A program made the position numbers and the translations under genes. Under the pieces are notes generated by a model that saw nothing but the letters and a program-made list of their open reading frames with translations, did no database searches and was not told the origin of the DNA. From Porogramme epimiltina (Eukaryota > Basidiomycota > Agaricomycetes > Polyporales > Polyporaceae), in the NCBI GenBank assembly GCA_900155495.1, contig FTLJ01000661.1, positions 1 through 50,571 on the forward strand: a DNA stretch of 50,571 nucleotides, given 5' to 3'. Shown here one piece after another: positions 32,767-42,822 of the stretch. Each line of letters begins with the position of its first letter. Within the stretch, counting starts at the first letter, position 1.

Positions 32767-34660
32767 CTACGCCTGCACGCCTCGGCCCTTCCAGTATGAC
32801 CCATGAGGGTACTCGTACTCGTCGATGCTCTTCTCGTGCATCTCGATACTGCGTAGATCAGAATGAAGTCAGTTGGCGCCAATGGTTGCGCATAACGAAG
32901 TAGATGACACACCTGTATCCCTCCTTGGCGTCATTGGGGACGTTGTATCGCCCATTCTTGTTGATTGAGCATGGGTAGAGGAAGTGCTCGTGCAGGTGGT
33001 CTACGAACTCGAGCACATTGCGCTCCATTGTTCCCGAGATCGCGATATAATCGATCAAGCTAGTACGTCGGCGGAGTTCGCACCTGCGTCAGCCCCAGCT
33101 TCGCCCGAGCAGACGTATGTGTGAGGGACGCACCTAAGGTGGATAACATACTCGCATAGACCCACGCCACCAGCATGAGGGCACACAGTGACGCCGAACC
33201 TGCGACGCATGGCGTCAGTGCTGAAACGGTGCTGCGCTGCACGCCGTATGGTACAGTGTGCACCGCGAGGCTACCACTCACTTCGCTGCCATGAGGAGAA
33301 CGCTGAGAACTTCGCTGACGCCGGCGAGGCGGCATGAGTCGATCTGGCATACATCGATGGCCTCGGCCTGGAGTAATTGTTTGAAGATCATGCGGTTGTG
33401 GGCATGCTCTCCGGTTGCGACGCCAATGCCATGCGGCTTGAGGGCCTTGCGGATCGCAGCGTGCCCGAGGACATCGTCCGGCGCCGTCGGCTCTTCAATG
33501 AACCTAGAAAGGAGATGAGGCAGCGCCCCAACGTGACGTCAGTATACGAAACACATAGCAGCACCAAGGCTAAGCGAGGCTCTGCAGGACTTACCAGGGT
33601 TTGATTTCCTCGAGGGTCTTGACGTAGTCAATCGCCTGTGGCACGTCCCAGACCTGGTTTGCGTCAATCATGAGGACGCTCCCTGTAGGCCCTGCATTCT
33701 TTCCTGCCAGGGCTGGCCCGTTCGGATCCCGGGGTTTCAGGCCTGCGGGCAGGTACTGCGGGTCATCGATGATGGAGCGGATGATCTTGCCACGGCGGAG
33801 GTCCGAGTCCCTATCGGCGCCGACTTTCATCTTGAAGTGGTTGAAGCCGGCCTCGACGGCTTCGCGTGTCAAGCGCGCTACCTTCTCATCGCTGTATCCG
33901 AGCCACCCCGCGGATGTCACGTACGCGGGATATCCCAGCTCGCGGACGTTCGCTTCCCGCTCCGCGCGTGTCGCTGCCTTTTCCTTGAGCATCGTAAGCG
34001 CCTCCTCGCGCGTAAGAGCGTCTGTGATGTACCGGAACGCAGTCGCGTTCACGATCTCCTCCTGATGCGGCGGGACCGGGAGGGGTTGAGCACTGCGCCG
34101 GGGCGCACGAAGGCCGAAGGACGCACCGGTGTCATGTCCACGACCAACTTCCACAGGGGCTTCCCTCGCGCGCGCGCGAACATATCCCAGAGCGCGTTGT
34201 CGACGGCGCCGAGCGCGATGTGGATGACGCCCTTCTCAGGCCCGATCCTAGTGGTGACCATCAGTGAACACCCGTGGACCTGTGCAAGAGGCGCAACACG
34301 CACCAGCGCAGCTGCGAGTCTGCGGAGAGGTAGTCCCAGGTCTTGCCCATATTTGCAAAAATCTCCTCTGTCTCCTTTCCAACAAGACGCTTGGAGAGCT
34401 CCTGAATGGCCATGCATACGATATCGTTTCCACGTCCGATTGTAAAGGTCATGCCGAAGCCGGTTAGGTCGGAGTCCGTGTACAGCTTGACATACGCGGA
34501 CGAGTAGTCGCAGTCGGTGTTCATAGCATCCGTCCCATCCCCACTTAGTGAGGTGGGGAAACGGACGTCTGCGGATAGGGGTCGTCATCAGGGTTGCCCT
34601 CATCAAACTTGAAGATGAAGATGCACCGTGAGTCTTATATCCTACGATCTTCGGGGACAT
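32767..34660 (-). CDS. L-fuconate dehydratase-type enolase-superfamily enzyme (ENOSF1-like)
   Basis: Enzymes of this group remove water from sugar acids such as L-fuconate, giving 2-keto-3-deoxy acids. The start [11 protein letters not shown] is joined by an intron to [20 protein letters not shown], followed by [20 protein letters not shown] and [20 protein letters not shown]. The barrel reads [27 protein letters not shown] (Lys-x-Lys base motif), [10 protein letters not shown] (metal Asp), [10 protein letters not shown] (metal Glu), [11 protein letters not shown] (metal Glu) and [10 protein letters not shown] (catalytic His). The end is [46 protein letters not shown]. Every catalytic and metal-binding residue I would expect is visible, so it should be active, probably in fucose catabolism. 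Several introns of 50-70 nt are present. ENOSF1 or another acid-sugar dehydratase specificity remains possible. Confidence 0.9.
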
Positions 34661-34736
34661 GACGAACGAGGAGCCGCTGTCTGAGGTGGGCAGCAGATGA
34701 GTAAGAGAAGTTGAACATGGCGGTATTCGTGGAGCT

Positions 34737-34742
34737 CTTATA
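34737..34742 (-). promoter_or_regulatory. TATA box of the fuconate dehydratase gene
   Basis: TATAAG on the minus strand, 77 nt before the ATG at 34660, inside the near-palindrome CTCTTATAAAAGAG. Confidence 0.5.
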
Positions 34743-35455
34743 AAAGAGCTAGAAGAGAGCACGAGTCTCGCCCGGAGTCTCTCCTCCCGACCGTTCCCTC
34801 TCCAGGTCATCGCCCGGCCATCCGGCCCGTGGGACCCGTCGGTCCGGATGCACCGCTCGCGCCGACCGGGCCCTGCTTTTCCGCCAATTGTCCGTGTGTT
34901 GCTGGTGGGCGCAATTGGACGACCGTCGGCGAGGCCGTCTCTTCGACTGCTACCATCACTCTTTTCTTCTCATCCTCCTCCTCTCTGGCACCGCTAAGGA
35001 CCCAAGTCACCTCACAACCAATCATCCCCGTGCTAATCTAGGTTGAATTTGCCGGAAGCGGGCGTGCCACGTATTCAACCCCGTGCCTCTCTGCCTTCTC
35101 TCGTTGTCCATGATCCGGGCAACTTCGACCCGTGCACGGAGTTTCCTGTGAAGGTTGGGGTCTTCTGGGTGGCTCTAGGCAGGATCATTTGCTTAAGATG
35201 AGTCACCTGCGCTTGGTTCTTGTCTTCGCGGGCGAAACTGCGTTCGTCTATAGAAGGCTAGGTGGAAGGGTCTTCCGAGGGTATGCTTTTTCTCCCTTTC
35301 GACTAGGGAATGGAGACTGAGACCAGTGGTTAAGAAGATATCGACGAGACTCACGAATACTACTGTACTTCACAACGACTTGTAATGCATTTGCTACTCG
35401 CAATGTTATAGTTTCTTTGAGCCAAAAGCAAAGTCGGAGATTGTTATGGGCAGCT
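34743..35455. other. Intergenic, no gene recognised
   Basis: Upstream region of the dehydratase gene and 3' side of the next minus-strand gene. A Gly/Pro-rich frame at 34807-35025 (-) is short and without motif; I do not call it. Confidence 0.45.
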
Positions 35456-36602
35456 TCAAGATCCATACACGTCCTCATCCTCAATCTTCACTGCAGGCTT
35501 CGCCTCGAACACGAACATCCACTTGTCATCACACGCCTGCAACTCCTCTTCACCCCACGAAAACTCCAACTTCTTCTTAAGGGACCACCCTGCGTGGTCT
35601 ACCATCGAAGTCAGTACTCCTGCGACCCTCCTGGCTGGCACACAGCGACGCTGCTACTCACGGCAATATAGGGTATACAGCTCATCCTCCAGTTGCATGT
35701 CTTGAGGCATGGGTCGCTCCAGGTGGACGGTCACGAGCCGAAGAATAAGCTTCTAGAGATTGCCTCGAATGAGTCTTACAAGAGGGGACGGAACATGGGG
35801 CGCATACAGTCAGCTCATGCCTCACAAAGTTGTACGTGGCGAGTGTTTGGTCTGTCGCCTCCCTTCCTAGAATGAGCTAACAACATATGGTCGCCTGCAT
35901 GTAGGAAGAGCGCACCTCTCTGTTTTGAGAGTGATCTGGACGATGTGCGACAAATTTGCATGACCGTTGTCGCGATGAAGGAAAACAATTATGGTGTCGT
36001 TGAGGGGGACGACTGTTTTTGACATGTCGAAGCAGCGATGGAGTACGGTAAGCAGCAGTTCACGTTCAACTCTTCCGTCTGGCACTTTCGGAGACTGCCG
36101 CTGCGAGAGGCATCACCAACCGGGTTTGGTGTGCTCATGGCCATAACAGGTTATGGACATCCCTCGAGACAACGATGTGCGGGAAACTCGGGGGCTCGAC
36201 GGATCGCGGTTAGCCTACCAGCACTCACTTGGTTGACCCTCAGGCCCGACGTCGCGAGCTCTGAAGACTCGAAGTTCTGCCTCAGTGTGCATGCGTACTC
36301 CTACTCTTTTCAAGGCTGCCATTCCACGCGAAAATGGGAAGTTTCCACGGACGTAAGTGCTCATCACCTCGTATTACGGAACTCGGGGCTAAGATGTCTT
36401 GGTACAACAGCGCGAGAGATAGGGTGCGGGAGCTTTCGTCTCAAAATACTCACGGTACTGCACGCACAACTATCGCGTGATCGACGGGGAACAGCTCCGC
36501 GCATTCCGTAACAGGGACGGTGTAGAACGTGCGGTATTTCTGGTACACACGGCTCCCTATCAGGTCAGAGACCATATGCTCTCCCCCTCCGATGCTACCC
36601 AT
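35456..36602 (-). CDS. Hypothetical protein, multi-exon
   Basis: I do not recognise this family. A consistent minus-strand model starts MGSIGGGEHMVSDLIGSRVY, QKYRTFYTVPVTECAELFPV, DHAIVVRAV, followed by a GTGAGT donor. Later exons appear to read FDMSKTVVPLNDTIIVFLHR, DNGHANLSHIVQITLKTERC, LRLVTVHLERPMPQDMQLED, ELYTLYC (donor GTGAGT), and finally VAGVLTSMVDHAGWSLKKKL, EFSWGEEELQACDDKWMFVF, EAKPAVKIEDEDVYGS then stop. No signal peptide, membrane helix or catalytic motif is visible; the end is acidic. Exon borders at 35.7-36.4 kb are uncertain. It is divergent from the M28 peptidase gene, with 162 nt between start codons. Confidence 0.55.
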
Positions 36603-36713
36603 GTCCTAAGAGAAGGAACACTCAAACAGCACTCGTAGACTTCTGATCCGCTGAAACAGCGCGCGATAAATACTCATTGATTGCGACACAGAACGTGATC
36701 GAACAAAGCACGG

Positions 36714-36720
36714 TATAAAA
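36714..36720 (+). promoter_or_regulatory. TATA box of the M28 peptidase gene
   Basis: TATAAAA ends 44 nt before the ATG at 36765 but only 11 nt before the upstream in-frame ATG at 36732. A start site about 30 nt downstream of the box would exclude the earlier ATG, so the second one is preferred. Confidence 0.65.
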
Positions 36721-36764
36721 GTTAGAAACGCATGCGAACCGTACACACCGCGCGAACCTCCAAG

Positions 36765-38328
36765 ATGTTCCTTCGCACACCCCGCCTCAGGCCCTTCGCT
36801 GGGGGCCTTCTCCTGCTCGTCCTTGGTTCCCTTTCCCTCGCGGCCGCCTCGGCCTCCCAAGACCTTTCCCCCAACGACCTCGCGCCAGGAGCTCGCCCCG
36901 GAGTGCCAGTCTTCGCCCGCGCGTGCGACGCAAGCGCTATCTGGCCCCTAGGCCAAGGGAGCCCCCTTGTCGCACAGGCGCCGAGCGCGGACCTCCGGAA
37001 GATGCTCGCCCAGATCGACCCCGCGCGGATGAACGCGACCGTGACGAAGCTCGTCTCCTTCGGCACCCGCCACACCCTCTCGAGCGTGACGGACCCCGTG
37101 CGCGGAATTGGCGCCGCGCGCGACTGGCTCGCGGCCGAAATGCGCACGCTCGCCGCGGGCGCGCCGCACATCTCCATCACCGTCCCGTCGTACATCCAGC
37201 AGCCCGTGTCACGCATCCCGGTCCCGACGAACATCAGCGACGTCGTCGCGACAATCGCGGGCGCCTCGGACCCGAACCGCGTCTACGTCGTCACGGGCCA
37301 CTACGACTCGCGCGTGACCGACATCATGAACTTCACGGACGACGCGCCGGGCGCGGACGACGACGCGTCGGGTGTCGCGGTGGTGCTCGAGCTGCTCCGG
37401 ATTTTCGCCGCGCGCCCGCAGCCGCCTGCGACAATCATCCTCGCCGCCGTCGCGGGTGAAGAGCAGGGCCTGTTCGGTGCGGCGTTCCTCGCGGGGCTCT
37501 TGAAGGCGCAGGGGGTGGACGTCCAGGGCATGTTCACGAACGACATCGTCGGGAGCTCGACCGCCGACGACGGCACGCGCGACCCGTTCAGCATCCGCAT
37601 CTTCGCGCAGGGCATGCCCACGACGGAGACCGCCTCCCAGACTTCGACGCGCGAGTCGGTGGGCGGGGAGAATGACGGCCCCGCGCGCGAGCTCGGGCGC
37701 TTCGTCGACGAGGTCTCCACCAACGACGCGACGGGCATGAACGGTGCGTGGCGTCCTCCGGCGCATCTCCTCTTGTCTTGACTTTTATGTCGTCCGCGTC
37801 CCCCGCCCTCTTGCAGTGCGCGTCATCTACCGCCTGGACCGGTACCTCCGCGGGGGCGACCACGAGCCGTTCCTCACGCAAGGCTGGCCCGCCGCGCGCT
37901 TCACGGAGCCGCACGAGAACTTCGCGCACCAGCACCAGGACGTGCGCGTCGACGCGGCCACGGGCGTGCAGTTCGGCGACCTCATCGAGTTCTGCGACTT
38001 CGACTTCATCGCGCGCGTCGGGCGCGTCAACATGGCCGCCGCGTGGAGCCTTGCCCAGGCGCCCGGCACGCCGAAGAACGTGACGATCGACACGAGCGTG
38101 CTGACGAACAACAGCACGCTGCGCTGGGCTCTGGGCACCGACGCGGGCCTCGCGGGGTACGAGATCTTGTGGCGCCCGACGGACGCGCCGGAGTGGACGA
38201 GCGTCATCCCCGTCGGCTTGGTGAACACTGCGACGGTGCAGGTGGCGAAGGATAATGTGGCGTTCGGGGTGCGCGCGGTGGGGAAGAACGGCTACAAGAG
38301 CCCTGCGACGTTCCCATTCCCGGGGTAG
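36765..38328 (+). CDS. Secreted M28-family zinc metallopeptidase
   Basis: Two exons (36765-37743, 37817-38328) give 496 residues. A signal peptide ([20 protein letters not shown]) precedes a prosegment-like region. The M28 catalytic domain shows TGHYDSR (first zinc ligand His), [19 protein letters not shown] (bridging Asp), [10 protein letters not shown] (Glu base and Glu ligand), [10 protein letters not shown] (Asp ligand) and [16 protein letters not shown] (His ligand). The C-terminal 90 residues ([56 protein letters not shown]) resemble a fibronectin type III-like domain. N-glycosylation sequons are present (NAT, NIS, NFT, NVT, NST). An aminopeptidase active on extracellular peptides is the likely role. 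The small intron inserts a Val codon at the junction. Coding GC is high. Confidence 0.93.
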
Positions 38329-38725
38329 AGTGTGGAAACGTGGGAAAGGAACTTTGATGATTAAAAAGTGTGTATTGTAGGCTTCTAGTGTGGAACGAAC
38401 TCTGGTTGATGAAATGAATAGAAGGAAAACACGATGAACTAAATGGTGCATGGGGATGAGTCACGTATACAATGATATGTAATGGATTGGCTCACTGGGA
38501 GGGCCGCGACATTGCCAGGAGAGTTCGCCGCACGTGAATGTGGTCTGCCCCTTGACAGATGTCCGCACATCTCCCTTCTGAGCCACATATCTCCATGGTG
38601 ACGACTTCCGCCCATGTTTGGCAGCGCGAGTTGGCGGATACACTGGGACCAACAACTCAGGTGGGGCGATGGAGGAGGATGTGGGAAAGCGTGGGAGGAG
38701 GCGGCCGGCGCTGGGCTCGGGGCGT
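38329..38725. other. Convergent intergenic region
   Basis: 3' ends of the M28 gene and the F-box gene face each other here. The AT-rich first 120 nt probably hold the M28 polyadenylation site. No gene is seen. Confidence 0.5.
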
Positions 38726-40060
38726 TCATTGTTGATTGCACCCGATGCAGGAGCACCGGGCATCGTCGGAGCGGGTTGAAGGATGCGGGGATGGTGGCGG
38801 GGGGAGTGGCTTGGAATCGGTGAGGGTATACCATGGCCGAACGAAAAGAACGGTTCTGGACAACACTTCCGGCACCCAACGGTTGATCTCCCTTATCAAC
38901 TCCATCCGGTCCACAGTATAGTTAGCCGCCGGCTTCTTAGGAGGTCGCAGCCAGACGCTGAGTGATGCAAGCCCCGAGAGGGTGTCTTCGAAGATACCGT
39001 TCAGAGTGTCTTTCCAGTAAGACTCCGGGATGGGCAGCTCTCCAGAGGGCGCGAGGCTCAGGTAAAGCGAGAGGCTCGTAAGACGCGCAGGGCAGGGGAT
39101 AGTGCGGAGGATTGTCGCCGTGTGGGTATACGACAGAGGGTCGATATCCCATATGTGTAGATTCCTTAGTCCAGCGTTGTGCGACAGATTAAGCCCGATA
39201 TCTGGAAGGGCCAGTCAGTGGTTTGGGGAGAGTAAAAGCAAAACGCGGAGAGCACCACCTCGTGTCCAGCCCCGAAGAGACAGCTCGAAGTACTCTAGCG
39301 CAGAGCCCAGGGTATTCAGGATTCTCTGTACAGCTGGCAGGTCGCAAGTATCCTGTTTCCATAGCTGTAGATCGCCAATACTTCGAGAAGCACTGCGCTG
39401 AGCCTCAGGAGCAGATGTGCCATGCCGAGCGAACGCAGGTTGTAGAGGAGGCAGCAATAGCCAGTTCACCACCGCAGTTACTCCTCCTTCGCATTCCGAG
39501 TCGAACCACAGAGTGTTGAGAGGAGGACACCGGGGTACATATGGGGAGTTTGATCGCAGTGGTGGCGCTAGAAACCCTATCTTCTCCACTGTGAGCCGAG
39601 AGAGCTTTGTCATAGCGCCAACGAGCCGCTGGAACTCCACGAAGTCGTAAAAACGGCCATGTGCAATGTTCAGGGTCGTCAAGGAGGAGAAGGATCCACC
39701 GAAAGCATGAGGAGCCCATGGATGAAGTGGGTACCTATGGAACTGTACATTCTGTAAAGTCAGGTGGTGAACGCAGCGGAGATGTCTAGGGAAGATGAAG
39801 GGAAAGGAGTGGATCCACGGCCGCTCAATATCCTCCGACAGATAAAGAATATCTAGGTGAGGAGCTATGGAGGACGTATCGCCACAGGTCCGTATGTAAT
39901 CGAACTTGGCCCGACTACGCACGGATATGTAGCGAAAGAGGTCTTGGCGTGTGGCGGGCACGAAACTGCGACATGTTAAGGAGCAGTTGTATAGCGTCTC
40001 CCTATCATCGACGCAAGATATGACCACGTCGAAGATGGTTTGCGGGAGCATTTGAACCAT
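38726..40060 (-). CDS. F-box-like protein
   Basis: Starts MVQMLPQTIFDVVISCVDDR, then ETLYNCSLTCRSFVPATRQD and LFRYISVRSRAKF, the F-box-like helix pair typical of this Agaricomycete family (LPxE replaced by LPQT). It is followed by Leu-rich segments (LRCVHHLTLQNVQFHRYPLH, FSSLTTLNIAHGRFYDF, MTKLSRLTVEKIGFLAPPLR, PPLNTLWFDSECEGGVTAV, LGSALEYFELSLRGWTRGG). An intron near 39195-39235 joins to GLNLSHNAGLRNLHIWDIDP, LTSLSLYLSLAPSGELPIP and the end DRMELIREINRWVPEVLS to CSCIGCNQQ. It is probably an SCF receptor, target unknown. A TATA box at 40121 supports the chosen ATG. Confidence 0.85.
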
Positions 40061-40120
40061 CTTGTGGTGCGGGGAGGGCGGAGGAAAGCGGGAGGTTCGG
40101 TACGTTTCGCCGACGGCCCC

Positions 40121-40127
40121 CTTTATA
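40121..40127 (-). promoter_or_regulatory. TATA box of the second F-box gene
   Basis: TATAAAG on the minus strand, 61 nt before the ATG at 40060. Confidence 0.6.
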
Positions 40128-42322
40128 ACGGATTCGGAGCAAAGGCGCCGTAGGTAACACGCCACGTTCCCGGGGCAGTGTTCGGGATGTCAGGCTGTAC
40201 TTGGTTTTCGAAGCCAGGCCAGTCGTTCATGGATGATGACGCGGCGTGCTGTTAATTTACCTTAACTTCCGTTATCGGAGCCACACGGTGGAATATTCGT
40301 CCGTCATGTTCGATCAGACCCACCATGGGTACGTCCATTAGTGCCTTGTTGCATGAATATCATACTATAGAACTTGGCGGGGGTAAGATTGTACGTCGGA
40401 CCACACGCAATGTGGTAAGGAAGGCATGGAAGTTGGCAGGTGACGATACATGCGTCTCCTTGAGAAGGGTCAATCGGGACTTTACTTCTCGGGCTGCCGT
40501 CACATTGCCAATCCCTCGTGGGACCATCTCAGGGCATGCCTACCACCTGTGGAGACACAGAACCAAGAAGATTCACAGCAGATCATTATCGAAGGGGAGA
40601 GCCTCGGATTCCGGCACGCCCGATATGTCTCTGTATGTAGTGAGGAGTTTGAGCGAGGGGTTGGATGTTGAAAGCACGAGGATCGTACCACAGAACGGGG
40701 AGTTTCGCCGCCCGTACCCCAAGACAGCGGATACCCACGGCGACCCTGAGCTGCGCGGGATTAGAGAATGCTCTTCGCATCGGAAGAACGAGCCGGACGA
40801 CTACTTCCTCCAATAGCTGTCCCCCCAGGAAACGTCATAAGGAGTCCGAGTTAGGTCGGAGCCCCCATAGGAACCGCGCATCAGCAGATTGGCATTCATC
40901 GGAAAGTAGGGTTTGTCTCGGCCTTTGAGAAGGAATACGCGCCCAAAATACTGCGAACAAACCAGGTGAATTATCATGGTTGCATGTACGCTGAGCGTAT
41001 AATTCATAGGCATAATATATGAAACTCGTTGGTAGAAATTCTGTAACACGATCGGAAACAAGAACCACGGAGCAGAAACAAGGGCGGCAACACTCACTGC
41101 AAAAGCCGGAGTTCGAAGGGATAGGCGGACGAAGCTCCTACCCTGCCAGACCTAAGGAAGAGGATATCGTAAGATCAAGATGCTCAGTAGAACTCCGCAC
41201 TGATGACTATCCCCTCCGATTGCGGCGATTAGTATCCAACCCACTACGTCCCTGGTCGGTTGTCAAGCACACATATGAAGCGCCTAGAACTTACAAAACG
41301 AAGAACACGTTGTCTACGCGTTGCCTGGGCGTAGAACATGCAAGAAGTGTTTCATCAAGTTCTTCAACCGCCTTCTGCACATTCCGCCTGCTCCTTCTTC
41401 CCTACTTAAGATCCTTGAAACCGGTGCTTATGACGACCGCGGCTAGGCTCCTAAGGCCTCGCCCAACATCCATGCGGAGATGTTTTTGCTGTGATCATTG
41501 AGGTCGCTCATCATTCTCCTGCCAATATATGACCCCATTTGACATGTCTGTGCGGGTCATGCGGGTCGCGCGGATCCGGAGCAGGGTATCGGGCCGGGGT
41601 TGTCGTGATGCATGCTCTGCAGAGTTTTGAGTTCTTAGTGGAACGCTGAACTGGAAGACCTCCGGAGCCACGCCGGAAGGACCACAAGACTATACGAGAG
41701 GCGTTCCACCTTATATCAATCGCTTCGTGCGCACTAAGTACAGGCACGTACTGTTCACTCCGGGGCGGAAAAATGTCAGGTTCACGATTCCTACGTATCT
41801 GCGTCAAACATCCCCGTCCTTGTCTGTCCCACAAGGAAGATGAAGGGAGAGACTTCTTGTTAAAGGAGGCCGCCAGTAGTTCGTGGCTGGTGGTGGGTGT
41901 GGCAGCTGGGGCCTAGAATCAAAACTCTAAGGACAGTAAACTCACCGGACAACCTTGAACTTGCCTAGCAGACACAGTTTTCCTGTCTTCGCCGGCCGGG
42001 CTCGCAATGTTAAAGTTCCGTAGTTAAGCCTGTGTATGTCACAGAGAAATAGCCGCTCCTGTCGTCCAGAAGAGTCACCAGCTACCACACGATAACGAAA
42101 TCGAGACCGTGGCGTTATGTTTCGGAGGAAGTACATAAGCGCCGAAGTGCTGACATATGTCTATCAAGCCGGATTTCCCCGATCACCCCGTTTCTTCCCG
42201 AAATGGGCACTCTCTATTTTCGACACTCAATAATGTTGATTACTCACTTATTGTTTCCGACCTTGACTATCTTCTTTGAGTCTAACCACCCATCCCGAAC
42301 ATTCATGGACTCATTCTAGAAA
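40128..42322. other. Unassigned region with possible minus-strand coding pieces
   Basis: Minus-strand frames at 40801-41097 (NFYQRVSYIMPMNYTLSVHA, ending DVSWGDSYWRK), 41511-41834 and 41942-42136 (RFRYRVVAGDSSGRQERL) are open and have mixed composition, but I could neither link them by splice sites nor name a family. They may be exons of one decayed or fast-evolving gene. The plus strand shows nothing better. Confidence 0.3.
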
Positions 42323-42822
42323 CTACATTCTGGATAGGTTCTCAAACAGCACACGAACTTCCTCCGGGTTCCAAACGTATGGCGCCCCGTGATCACGGAT
42401 GGCCTCGGTCGACTTGACTGGCATGGGGCTAGCCCCGAAGAACCCATGACAATCCTCTATGAACCTGCAGTAGACATTCGTTGCAGCTCCGCACTATACT
42501 ACGTCGACATAATGAACTACAGGCATCCTTGGGTGGAAGAGTATGATGTGACGTTAGCAAGCCCCCAGCTTGTGGCAGCACAGTTAAAATTTGGCGTATG
42601 CGATAAGTGTGTTAGCACGGACGGGATTTCGTCACTGCCGAGCAGAAGAGCTTCCACGTCGTACTCCCACAACGTGAAAATTGTCTCCCGTATATACACG
42701 TAACGAGCCCTAATCACTTCAATGTCTCGGTGGTTCCACGCTAGGATAATGGCACTACCCACGGCGAAATGTCCCCCAGAAAGTTGCATTGGGTATATGG
42801 TTCCCGAAAAATCATAGTACAT
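42323..42822 (-). CDS. Unrecognised coding segment, 5' end uncertain
   Basis: I do not recognise the family. The minus strand is open from MYYDFSGTIYPMQLSGGHFA through TIFTLWEYDVEALLLGSDEI and HTPNFNCAATSWGLANVTSY to STQGCL. An intron of about 64 nt with donor GTAGTT and acceptor TGCAG then restores an open frame: FIEDCHGFFGASPMPVKST, EAIRDHGAPYVWNPEEVRVL, FENLSRM, stop at 42323-42325. The clean splice across two otherwise closed frames and the protein-like composition argue for a real gene. The start given is only the first Met in the frame; an upstream exon is possible near 42870-42900, where a frame ends at a GTGAGA donor. No signal peptide or catalytic motif is evident. Confidence 0.5.

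Noticed and set aside
34646..34718. Upstream open frame overlapping the fuconate dehydratase start codon
   Set aside because: Its ATG at 34718 lies only about 20 nt downstream of the TATA box, probably upstream of the transcription start, so it is unlikely to be in the mRNA.
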